From: an uncultured Acidobacteriota bacterium
GTDB lineage: Bacteria > Acidobacteriota > Blastocatellia > RBC074
DNA length: 5,956 nucleotides
Assembly: GCA_937967285.1 (NCBI GenBank)
Contig: CALBSU010000038.1
Span: 1-5,956, forward strand
Reading direction: 5' to 3'
Shown here: in pieces, positions 1-5,956 of the stretch
Layout of the letters: each line of letters starts with the position of its first letter
Position numbering within the stretch: the stretch's first letter is position 1
The notes under the pieces: generated by a model
Database searches by the model: none
The model's input: the letters and a program-made list of their open reading frames with translations, nothing else
What the model was told of the DNA's origin: nothing
Translations under genes and position numbers: made by a program

Positions 1-26
1 GCCGTAAACGGCACGGCTAAATTCAG

Positions 27-43
27 CAGCCGCTCTGCGGCTG
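27..43. other. Short GC-rich hairpin
   Basis: A perfect 7-bp inverted repeat (CAGCCGC, loop TCT, GCGGCTG). It may be the terminator of a + strand gene that ends just inside the left edge. One frame stops at 18-20 and another at 46-48, and neither can be assigned to a protein from so few codons. The following sequence is only moderately T-rich (AGTAGTTACTTTT), so this is a weak call. Confidence 0.25.
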
Positions 44-116
44 AGTAGTTACTTTTAAACTGGTTTATTCTTTGTATAAATCCAGAATACTGCATTCGGA
101 AATATAGAATTTTGGA

Positions 117-146
117 GAATTAGGGCCGCCTAATTCCTTTTATTTC
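117..146 (+). terminator. Probable rho-independent terminator
   Basis: A perfect 8-bp stem, GAATTAGG / CCTAATTC, with loop GCCG, is followed on the + strand by CTTTTATTTC. The shape fits an intrinsic terminator for a + strand gene ending to the left. The stem is partly A/T and no intact upstream gene is visible, so the gene it would serve is unknown. It sits in an AT-rich block (about 50-160) that differs in composition from the rest of the window. Confidence 0.4.
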
Positions 147-151
147 AGTAA

Positions 152-417
<266 letters not shown>

Positions 418-456
418 CTCATTTCAGGCTTAATACTCTGGAAACTGCATAACATA

Positions 457-484
457 AGAATTCGACGACAAGGCGTCGAATTTT
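457..484. terminator. Second hairpin just after pgl, possibly bidirectional terminator
   Basis: Positions 457-467 pair with 474-484 over 11 bp (core AATTCGACG / CGTCGAATT, one G-U at the base) around a 6-nt loop. It begins 12 bp after the pgl stop. On the minus strand it is followed by TTATGTTATG, and on the + strand the stem itself ends in TTTT. It probably forms a tandem terminator, or an mRNA 3'-end stabilising hairpin, together with the stem at 389-417. Confidence 0.45.
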
Positions 485-496
485 ACAGATATATTT

Positions 497-1222
497 TCAA
501 CGTATTAATTGGCCCGCTGCGTCCTGATCGATCAGCCAGGTGAGGTTGCCGTCGGATGGGGCGATCAACTGACTGGGGTACCTCCGCGGATCGTGATGCC
601 CTTCGATTACTTCGTGCAGCGCCGGCGCCTTGTCGGCGCCAGAAACAAGAAAGATGACCTGCCTGGCGCAGTTGATGACGGGTGCGGTGAGCGTAATTCG
701 CCAGGCGTCGAATTTAGGGACGTAGTTGGGGACGGCGATCCGGTCGGTGACTGTCAGCGCCGTCGTGTCCGGGAAGAGTGAAGCGGTGTGTCCGTCGGGG
801 CCCATGCCGAGAAGGACGAGGTCGAATCTCGGCGGAGAAGGCGCGAAGAACCGTGAGATGGTTTCTGAATATGATTCGGCGGCGCGCTGGTGATCAGAAT
901 CCTCGGCCGGAATCCGGTGGATGTTGCGCTCGGGAACGGGAACTTTCGAGAGGAGCGTCTCGGATGCCATCCGGTAATTGCTGTCCGGATGGTCGGGCGG
1001 AACGCAGCGTTCGTCTCCCCAGAAGAAGAAGACCTTTTCCCAGTCGATCGACTCTGAAAACGGCGGACCTGCGAGCAGCGTGAAGAGCCGGCGCGGAGTC
1101 GAGCCGCCGGAAAGCGCCACGGTGAAACGATCGGCGATCGAATGGAGATCGGAAAAACGTTCCGCCGCGGCGCGTGCGAGATGGTCCGCATCCCTGCAGA
1201 CTTCGATCCCCGGTGCGGCCAT
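497..1222 (-). CDS. pgl: 6-phosphogluconolactonase
   Basis: It hydrolyses 6-phosphogluconolactone to 6-phosphogluconate, the second step of the oxidative pentose phosphate pathway, in the cytoplasm. The 241 residues match the usual length of the DevB/SOL-type lactonase (glucosamine-6-phosphate isomerase-like fold). Visible family motifs are VALSGGSTPRRLF (35-47, phosphate-binding loop), FWGDERCVPPDHPDSN (67-82), LGMGPDGHTASLFP (138-151, with the conserved active-site region) and GADKA (195-199). A typical W-L-I-D-x-x-A-A tail also fits. The ATG (1222-1220) overlaps the tal stop codon as TGATG, so translation is very likely coupled to tal. Only a weak GGCGGA precedes it, which fits reinitiation. 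It is the last gene of the operon and hairpins follow the stop. It appears complete and normal. Confidence 0.93.
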   Translation of the reverse strand: MAAPGIEVCRDADHLARAAAERFSDLHSIADRFTVALSGGSTPRRLFTLLAGPPFSESIDWEKVFFFWGDERCVPPDHPDSNYRMASETLLSKVPVPERNIHRIPAEDSDHQRAAESYSETISRFFAPSPPRFDLVLLGMGPDGHTASLFPDTTALTVTDRIAVPNYVPKFDAWRITLTAPVINCARQVIFLVSGADKAPALHEVIEGHHDPRRYPSQLIAPSDGNLTWLIDQDAAGQLIR

Positions 1223-2355
1223 CAGTCCGCCGCGCCGAGAGCCGCCTGTTTGGCGGAGATGCTGGCGAGGAGGCTCTCGAATGAGTCGGCGAACGCCTTG
1301 ACGCCGTCCTCCTGGAGCTTGCGACAGACGGCATCGAGATCTATTCCGACCGCTTCGAGCCCGGCCAGTTCAGCCTTCGCCTGATCGAGATTCGCCTCGA
1401 GTGTGAGCGAGACCTGTCCGTGATCCCGAAACGCGTCGAATGTCGCCGGCGGCAGGGTATCGACGGTGTCGGGTCCGATCAGCGCCTCGGCGTACATGAC
1501 ATCGCGATAAGCCGGATTCTTGGTGCTCGTGCTCGCCCAGAGCGGCCGCTGGACCTGCGCGCCTTTCGCCTTCAAAGCCGCAAAGCGTTCGCTTCCGAAG
1601 ATCTCACTGAAACGCCGGTACTGGATTTTGGCGTTGGCGATGGCAGCCTTGCCGAGCAGCGCCGTGAGCCCGGCCTTCTCGGCTTCATCGGTTGCCGCTG
1701 CTATTTTCGCATCGAGTTGCTTGTCGACGGCCGTGTCGATACGACTGACGAAGACGCTTGCGACGGAAGCGACGTGATCGATCGGCAGGCCGGCTGCAAC
1801 GCGTTCCTCGAGGCCGCGGATGAACGCCTCGGCGACCTGTTCGTAATTATCGAGCGCGAAGATCATCGTCACGTTGATATTGATTCCGGCGGCGATCGAT
1901 GCCTGGATGGCCGGTATTCCGGCGGGTGTGGCCGGGATCTTGATCATCGCGTTGGGCCGTCCGAGCGCCGCCCAGAGCCTCTTCGCGTCCCGGATCGTTC
2001 CCTCGGTGTCGTCGGCAAGCAGCGGTGAAACCTCGAGGCTGACGTATCCGTCGATCTTTCCGGTCCGTTCGTAGACCGGTTTGAAGAGGTCGGCCGCGCG
2101 TTGAATGTCCTCGATCGCCAGCGACTCGAAGATCTCGACGACGCTCTTGCCCTGCGAGATGAGCTTCTGCATGGCGTCGTTGTAGTCGGTGCTGCCGGCG
2201 ATGGCCTTCTCGAAAATTGTCGGGTTCGACGTCACGCCTCGCAGGTCGTCCTGCTCGATGAAGCGCGCCAGATCGCCGTTGTCCAGCATCGCCCGACGGA
2301 TATTGTCGTACCAGATGCTCTGTCCGAGTTTCTGAAGTTCTACCAGTGGGTTCAT
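1222..2355 (-). CDS. tal: Transaldolase
   Basis: It transfers a dihydroxyacetone unit between sedoheptulose 7-phosphate and glyceraldehyde 3-phosphate in the non-oxidative pentose phosphate branch, using a lysine Schiff base in a TIM barrel. The chosen start gives 377 residues, MNPLVELQKLGQSIWYDNIR, and lies 7 nt after a strong AAGGAG (+ strand 2363-2368). An ATG 18 bp further upstream (2373) would overrun this ribosome binding site and is rejected. Motifs are SIWYDNIRR (13-21, conserved Asp18), GVTSNPTIFEKA (40-51), MIKIPATPAG (137-146, Schiff-base Lys139), GININVTMIFA (157-167), WASTSTKNPAY (273-283) and GPDTVDTLP (294-302). The length and the SIWYDNI/TSNPTIF signature fit the longer subfamily common in actinobacteria, cyanobacteria and acidobacteria, not the ~317-residue E. 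coli TalB type. It starts 40 bp after gntK and overlaps pgl by one base. Confidence 0.94.
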   Translation of the reverse strand: MNPLVELQKLGQSIWYDNIRRAMLDNGDLARFIEQDDLRGVTSNPTIFEKAIAGSTDYNDAMQKLISQGKSVVEIFESLAIEDIQRAADLFKPVYERTGKIDGYVSLEVSPLLADDTEGTIRDAKRLWAALGRPNAMIKIPATPAGIPAIQASIAAGININVTMIFALDNYEQVAEAFIRGLEERVAAGLPIDHVASVASVFVSRIDTAVDKQLDAKIAAATDEAEKAGLTALLGKAAIANAKIQYRRFSEIFGSERFAALKAKGAQVQRPLWASTSTKNPAYRDVMYAEALIGPDTVDTLPPATFDAFRDHGQVSLTLEANLDQAKAELAGLEAVGIDLDAVCRKLQEDGVKAFADSFESLLASISAKQAALGAAD

Positions 2356-2361
2356 CAGTTG

Positions 2362-2368
2362 TCTCCTT
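2362..2368 (-). promoter_or_regulatory. Shine-Dalgarno site deciding the tal start
   Basis: On the minus strand AAGGAGA lies about 6-7 nt before the ATG at 2355. It is the strongest ribosome binding site of the operon and fixes the transaldolase start. It lies in the 40-bp gap between gntK and tal, which contains no terminator-like hairpin, so the genes are probably co-transcribed. Confidence 0.8.
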
Positions 2369-2395
2369 CTCATTCCAGTTAATCGAAACTCAAGG

Positions 2396-3949
2396 CTAAA
2401 TCAGTTCGTTCTCATTCGCAATCAATAAATTGTAATATTTGTCCTGCCGTTGCCGGGCTTCGAGATAATCGGCGTGTCTGGCCATATCGGGCTGGAACGA
2501 TTCGCCGAGCGGGGTGGGGAGCTGATTGAAATTCTCGATCCGGCCGAATGCCTCGAGTGCGAGCATGGCCGCGCCGCGGCTCGAGGCTTCGGGAACAGCC
2601 GACGCCGAGACCGGGACGCCGATCACATCCGCCATCATCTGCGTCCAGAACCTGGAATTGACGATGGCGCCGCCCGAGGCGATGATCCTCGTCCGGTCGT
2701 CGAGTTCCGAGCTGATGCGGCTGTAGATCGCCGCGAACCTGTAACTGACGGCTTCGAGCGAGGCGCGGAGGATGTCGAGCGGGGTCGTGCTCAGGCTCAG
2801 CCCGATGATCGAGGCGCGTGCGAAGTCATGCCAGCCCGTGCTCCGCTCGCCGGAAAAGAACGGCAGGACGGTCAGGCCATGCCGGTCGGGCTCCATCGAT
2901 GCCAGCTCGCGCTCGAGATCCTCCTCGTCATCGAAACCCTCGATCCCCGCGCGCAGGACCCGTTTGCACCATGCGTAGACATCGCCGCCGTTCGAGAGCG
3001 CTCCGCCGATCAGCGCGTACCGGCTGTTGGCGCGATAACACCACAATCCTTCCGGGATTCGAACTTCGAGGACGGGCCAGCAGACGCGCATCGCTCCCGA
3101 GGTGCCGATGTTGATGGCGATCATTTCCCTTGAAAAACAGCCCGATCCGATGTTGCTGCAGGCCCCGTCGCCGGCCGCCGGCAGCCACGTTGCGCCCTTG
3201 AGCGCCGGCCAGCGATCGGCGAACTGCCGGTTCATCTCCCGGAATCCTCCGTCGTCGATCGACAGCGGCGAAAGATGATGCTCCGGCAGATCGAGCGCCG
3301 CCAGAATCTCATCATCCCACCTGTTGAGATTCGGATTGAAGAGACCCGTCCCCGATGCCATCGAGATCCCGCATTCGAGCCGGCCGAAGATGATCGAATA
3401 GAGGTACTCCCCGATCGAGATCCAGCGTTTGACCCCGTCGAAGAGTTCGGGTTGAGTCCGCCTCAGCCAGAGCAGCTTGGCCGGATAGTAGCTGGCATGC
3501 GGCACCACGCCAGTCCGCTGATGGATCCAGTCGGCCCCGAACAGCTCGGCCAGCTTCCGCGCATCGGGCGCGCTTCGCGTGTCGTTCCAGTTGAAGAGCG
3601 GAGTCGCAGCCCGACCGTGCTGGTCGATCCCCATCATCGCATGCCAGAAATTGCTGTAACCGACGCAGCAGATCGCATCATCGATATCCGGGAGTACCGC
3701 CGCCGCCTCGGCCAGGCACTGGTCGATCGTCCCGCAGATCAGTTCGACCAGCCGGTCCGCGGGAATCTCGACGCCGCCGTCGACCGTGGCATTCATGCGG
3801 TATTGTGTCCGACCTTCGATGCCCTCGATCATCCTCGCACGGGAATCGTAGAGCACTGCTCGAACCGATGACGTTCCGACATCCAGCGCAAGCGCGAGCG
3901 GCCGCATCGCCTCGACGGGTGTTACCGTTGCCGTGTTTTCATAATCCAT
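2396..3949 (-). CDS. gntK: Gluconokinase, FGGY carbohydrate kinase family
   Basis: It is predicted to phosphorylate D-gluconate to 6-phosphogluconate with ATP in the cytoplasm. From the ATG at 3949 it has 517 residues, within the ~500-residue FGGY range. The N-terminal FGGY_N lobe carries LALDVGTSSVRAVLYD (20-35, ATP phosphate site), GYSNFWHAMMGID (97-109), NWNDTRSA (120-127) and SGTGLFNPNLNRWDD (199-213). Catalytic Asp261 lies in AAGDGACSN (258-266). The C-terminal lobe has INIGTSGAMRV (279-289), GGALSNGGDVYAW (315-327), PFFSGERSTGW (363-373), ASGGAIVNSRFW (424-435) and PEASSRGAAMLA (453-464). IGTSGA-R followed by G-G-x-x-[SN]-N-G-G resembles B. subtilis-type GntK more than glycerol or xylulose kinases, but another sugar substrate is possible. 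Neither the ATG at 3949 nor the one at 3907 (503 residues) has a good Shine-Dalgarno. A start at 4060 would translate the heptamer repeat and is unlikely. First gene of the operon. Confidence 0.82.
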   Translation of the reverse strand: MDYENTATVTPVEAMRPLALALDVGTSSVRAVLYDSRARMIEGIEGRTQYRMNATVDGGVEIPADRLVELICGTIDQCLAEAAAVLPDIDDAICCVGYSNFWHAMMGIDQHGRAATPLFNWNDTRSAPDARKLAELFGADWIHQRTGVVPHASYYPAKLLWLRRTQPELFDGVKRWISIGEYLYSIIFGRLECGISMASGTGLFNPNLNRWDDEILAALDLPEHHLSPLSIDDGGFREMNRQFADRWPALKGATWLPAAGDGACSNIGSGCFSREMIAINIGTSGAMRVCWPVLEVRIPEGLWCYRANSRYALIGGALSNGGDVYAWCKRVLRAGIEGFDDEEDLERELASMEPDRHGLTVLPFFSGERSTGWHDFARASIIGLSLSTTPLDILRASLEAVSYRFAAIYSRISSELDDRTRIIASGGAIVNSRFWTQMMADVIGVPVSASAVPEASSRGAAMLALEAFGRIENFNQLPTPLGESFQPDMARHADYLEARQRQDKYYNLLIANENELI

Positions 3950-3956
3950 AAAATAA

Positions 3957-4060
<104 letters not shown>

Positions 4061-4095
4061 CTTTCTACTTTATACTTTCTACTTTATACTTTTTC
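4061..4095 (+). repeat. Heptamer tandem array, right arm (CTTTCTA/CTTTATA x5)
   Basis: Five consecutive 7-bp units beginning at 4061, 4068, 4075, 4082 and 4089: CTTTCTA, CTTTATA, CTTTCTA, CTTTATA, CTTTTTC. Read on the other strand they are TAGAAAG/TATAAAG, so this arm pairs with the left arm over about 29 bp with three mismatches. The array ends one base before the Shine-Dalgarno (4097-4102) of the next gene. The TATACT sequences at 4071-4076 and 4085-4090 resemble -10 boxes, but no matching -35 is evident. Confidence 0.85.
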
Positions 4096-4096
4096 C

Positions 4097-4102
4097 GGAG
4101 GT
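4097..4102 (+). promoter_or_regulatory. Shine-Dalgarno of the exported-protein gene
   Basis: GGAGGT lies 6 nt before the ATG at 4109, a near-ideal ribosome binding site that fixes this start. It directly abuts the right heptamer array. Confidence 0.85.
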
Positions 4103-4108
4103 TGATCC

Positions 4109-4732
4109 ATGAAATCCAGTCTGAAGTTACTCTCGGTAAGCGTCCTGCTGTTGCTGATTCCGTTATCGATTGCGTCAGGGCAGTCGGGCAGGAAACAGAA
4201 GAAGACCCCGCCGCAACCGCCGGTTCAGGGAGTCAACCAGCCCGAAGCGAGGGTTCAGCCCGATCCGACTATCGAACCCGAAAAGGAAGAGGAGAAAGCC
4301 CCGCAGCGGACGATCATGGTTCTCAGTTCGATGCCCGATGTTCAGATTCCGATCTTCTATGCCGACGCCGCGAGGCGCGGATGCCTGAGCGAGCTGAGAG
4401 ACGCCATGAAATCGGTCGATCTGCGAGAGGATCGTAACTCCAATCGGTCCGACGCAATCAAGCTGGCCAAGGACGACGACTCCACCTGGGTCCTCCTGCT
4501 CGACCTCGAACTGGATCGCCTCGGTACATCCCGGATCGGCGTCGAGGTGCGATACTCGATGTTCGAACCCAAGACCGCCAAGGTCATCGCCTCGGGAATC
4601 GGTTACCCCGTCCAGCCCAACACAGGGACTCCAATGCCTCCGGTCGGCGCGTCCTGGGATCAGGTCTACCTCGACTGGATGGGCCGCGACGTCGCCCGCC
4701 AGGTCATGCGCCGCATGGGAGCTATTCCGTAG
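4109..4732 (+). CDS. Exported protein of unknown function
   Basis: A 207-residue protein with a clear Sec signal peptide: K2 and K6, a hydrophobic core LLSVSVLLLLIPLSIA (7-22), and a probable cut near A22-S-G-Q. There is no lipobox Cys. A low-complexity linker rich in Pro, Gln, Glu and Lys follows (about 28-66). A compact domain starts at TIMVLSSMPD (68-77) and includes AIKLAKDDDSTWVLLLDLEL (116-135), VEVRYSMFEPKTAKVIASG (145-163) and a C-terminal helix (182-203). The strand order and the [YR]-x-x-[FL]-[DE]-P-K-T motif loosely recall the TolB N-terminal domain and other small periplasmic alpha/beta modules, but this is only a resemblance and I do not recognise the family. It is transcribed divergently from the gluconokinase operon and ends in a hairpin shared with the converging pseudouridine synthase gene. 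Probably periplasmic. Confidence 0.8.
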   Translation: MKSSLKLLSVSVLLLLIPLSIASGQSGRKQKKTPPQPPVQGVNQPEARVQPDPTIEPEKEEEKAPQRTIMVLSSMPDVQIPIFYADAARRGCLSELRDAMKSVDLREDRNSNRSDAIKLAKDDDSTWVLLLDLELDRLGTSRIGVEVRYSMFEPKTAKVIASGIGYPVQPNTGTPMPPVGASWDQVYLDWMGRDVARQVMRRMGAIP

Positions 4733-4754
4733 GCGGTCTACCGCCTGCTTTTCT
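4729..4754 (+). terminator. Terminator hairpin across the two convergent stop codons
   Basis: AGGCGG (4731-4736) pairs with CCGCCT (4741-4746) around TCTA, extended by U4730-G4747 and G4729-C4748, and is followed by TTTTCTCC. This fits an intrinsic terminator for the exported-protein gene. The stem includes that gene's TAG (4730-4732), the 5-bp gap and the TAG of the pseudouridine synthase (4740-4738). On the minus strand no U-tract follows, so it is unlikely to terminate the synthase transcript. Confidence 0.55.
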
Positions 4755-5691
4755 CCACCAGGTCCTGAAAATCGGCGGGCGGTTCGACGGTGAACTCCAA
4801 TCCTTTCTTTTCCACCGGATGATTGAATCTGAGGCGCCAGGCGTGCAGGGCCTGGCGATCGATCGGTTGCGCGCCGGCGGGCTTTTCAGATTTATCGATA
4901 TAGATTCTCTCGCCGACGATCGGGTGTTTGTGCATGGACGCCTGAATTCTGATCTGATTTCGCTTTCCGGTTTCGAGTCTGACTTCGATCAGTGAGTGGT
5001 TGGGCAGTTTCTCGACGGTCCGGTAGTGGCTGATGGCTTCCTTTGCCGCGCCGGCGTCTTTCTTGCCCTTTGCGGGTCGCTGTTGCAGATCTTCAGAATC
5101 CCAGACCAGCAGATCGCGCCAGGTTCCGGAAGGAGGGGAGAGATGCCCGTGAACTACGGCGAGGTAGATGCGAGCGGGTTCGCGGCGTTCGAACTGCTCC
5201 CTGAGCTGTCTTTGAATCTGGGGGGATTTGGCAATCAGGACGAGTCCCGAGGTATCCCTGTCGATGCGGTGGACGACGAAAGCCGATTTTTTGCGGTGCG
5301 ACCTGAGATGTTGTTCGACCAGATCGAGCAGGGACGGCTCTTCGGGGCGGGCTGGCAGCGGAACACTGAGCAGCCCCGGCGGCTTGTTGACGACGAGCAG
5401 GTGGGCGTCCTCGTAGATGATATGGAGACCGGAGCTGCGGCGTTCTGTGTAACGACGCTGTGAGCTGCCGGGACGGTCCATCCACAACCGGACGGTCTCT
5501 CCGCCGGCCAGCTTGCGGGCCGCGTCGGCGGAGGTCTGTTCAGCCTGATCGACGAAGATCTTGCCTTTTGCCAGTGCGGTCAGCGCGCGCGACCGCGAGC
5601 CGAGCCGTTCGTCCGCCGCCAGCCATTTATCGAGCCTCAGGCCCGCATCTTCCCGCGGGACTTTCCATTCAGTATTGCCGTGTGCCGACAT
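4738..5691 (-). CDS. RluA-family pseudouridine synthase with S4 domain
   Basis: It isomerises uridine to pseudouridine in rRNA or tRNA. The exact target cannot be read from sequence. It has 317 residues from the ATG at 5691, which GGAAAG precedes by 9 nt (+ strand 5701-5706). A TTG at 5700 is less likely. The S4 RNA-binding domain covers about 11-72, with GLRLDKWLAADERL (17-30) and ALAKGKIFVDQ (39-49). The catalytic domain begins at IIYEDAHLLVVNKPPGLLSV (91-110) and contains HRIDRDTSGLVLIAK (141-155) with catalytic Asp144, RIYLAVVHG (174-182) and TGKRNQIRIQ (241-250) before HPIVGERIY (256-264). The latter motif is usually G-R-T-H-Q-I-R-V-H; here both His are replaced (Asn, Gln), while Gln-Ile-Arg is kept. 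The core looks functional. It converges on the exported-protein gene and diverges from the membrane-protein gene. Confidence 0.9.
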   Translation of the reverse strand: MSAHGNTEWKVPREDAGLRLDKWLAADERLGSRSRALTALAKGKIFVDQAEQTSADAARKLAGGETVRLWMDRPGSSQRRYTERRSSGLHIIYEDAHLLVVNKPPGLLSVPLPARPEEPSLLDLVEQHLRSHRKKSAFVVHRIDRDTSGLVLIAKSPQIQRQLREQFERREPARIYLAVVHGHLSPPSGTWRDLLVWDSEDLQQRPAKGKKDAGAAKEAISHYRTVEKLPNHSLIEVRLETGKRNQIRIQASMHKHPIVGERIYIDKSEKPAGAQPIDRQALHAWRLRFNHPVEKKGLEFTVEPPADFQDLVEKSRR

Positions 5692-5769
5692 GGGTTTCAA
5701 CTTTCCGTTTTTTGACTTATTCTCCGCTAAACCGTTCGCGAATCCATTTTCAGGGAACCGATACAGAAG

Positions 5770-5956
5770 ATGTTCAACCCGGAGAGGGAAAAAGACAAGA
5801 TTGTCCGGGCGGCGACGTATGTTTCCGCCATCATTGCCATCGCAATCGTAGCGATTGCGATCATCTCATTCAATGGCGGGATCAGCGTCGGCGCTTCGAA
5901 CCATTTCGGTCAGTTGCCGGTGGTTCGCAGGCTGATCGATCCGTCGTATCTGCCCG
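5770..5956 (+). CDS. Membrane-anchored protein, N-terminal part (runs off the window)
   Basis: The first 62 codons of an open frame, starting MFNPEREKDKIVRAA. A charged cytoplasmic-looking start is followed by one hydrophobic segment YVSAIIAIAIVAIAIISF (17-34), then a soluble-looking stretch ending in GQLPVVRRLIDPSYLP (47-62) at the edge. It could be a single-span anchor or the first helix of a polytopic protein. I cannot name a family. The ATG is preceded by AGGG about 14 nt upstream and GAAG immediately before it, so the ribosome binding site is weak. No other ATG or GTG lies nearby in frame upstream. It shares a 78-bp divergent spacer with the pseudouridine synthase, in which a TTGACT (5712-5717) could be a -35 box without a convincing -10. 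Confidence 0.6.
   Translation, partial: MFNPEREKDKIVRAATYVSAIIAIAIVAIAIISFNGGISVGASNHFGQLPVVRRLIDPSYLP

Noticed and set aside
1..48. C-terminal end of a + strand gene in the first 48 bases
   Set aside because: Two frames give different stops (18-20 and 46-48), and at most 15 codons are too few to assign.
1420..2028. Long open frame on the + strand opposite transaldolase
   Set aside because: It is antisense to a gene with full catalytic motifs, has a composition typical of GC-rich shadow frames, and shows no recognisable domain.
3275..3871. Long open frame on the + strand opposite gluconokinase
   Set aside because: Shadow frame of the FGGY kinase. It is rich in Arg, Pro and Asp and has no family motif.
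5692..5769. Promoter pair between the synthase and the membrane-protein gene
   Set aside because: TTGACT at 5712-5717 has no acceptable -10 at 16-18 bp, and no clear box is seen on the minus strand.

Overview
The window looks like a chromosomal piece of a GC-rich, Gram-negative-type bacterium. I lean towards Acidobacteriota or a similar environmental lineage, with low confidence. The reasons are the long (~377 aa) transaldolase, the exported protein with a classical signal peptide, and the arrays of a GTAGAAA/CTTTCTA-type heptamer. No rRNA, tRNA, CRISPR array, transposase or recognisable defence gene is present.

Layout. Positions 1-496 contain no intact gene. This stretch holds an AT-rich block (about 50-160), several hairpins, a short reading frame that begins with a ZIP-metal-transporter-like motif (152-226), and a strongly structured segment (253-417) that could be a small RNA on the + strand. 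Positions 497-3949 hold a three-gene operon on the minus strand, transcribed from right to left: an FGGY-family gluconokinase (gntK), transaldolase (tal) and 6-phosphogluconolactonase (pgl). Hairpins at 457-484 and 389-417 lie downstream of pgl and probably end the transcript. Positions 3950-4108 are the divergent control region, almost filled by two inverted arrays of five heptamers each around a 69-bp core. A small exported protein of unknown function (4109-4732, +) follows. It converges on an RluA-type pseudouridine synthase (4738-5691, -), with only 5 bp and a hairpin between the stop codons. At the right edge, divergent from the synthase, the N-terminus of a membrane-anchored protein starts at 5770 and runs out of the window.

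How the genes work together. Gluconokinase makes 6-phosphogluconate from gluconate, and the lactonase makes the same compound from 6-phosphogluconolactone. Transaldolase rearranges sugar phosphates in the non-oxidative branch. The operon is therefore a pentose-phosphate unit centred on 6-phosphogluconate. Glucose-6-phosphate dehydrogenase and 6-phosphogluconate dehydrogenase are not in the window. The pseudouridine synthase and the exported protein have no evident link to this pathway.

The parts most worth a second look are the inverted heptamer element between gntK and the exported-protein gene, and the structured, possibly gene-remnant region at 152-417. I found no clear new multi-gene system.
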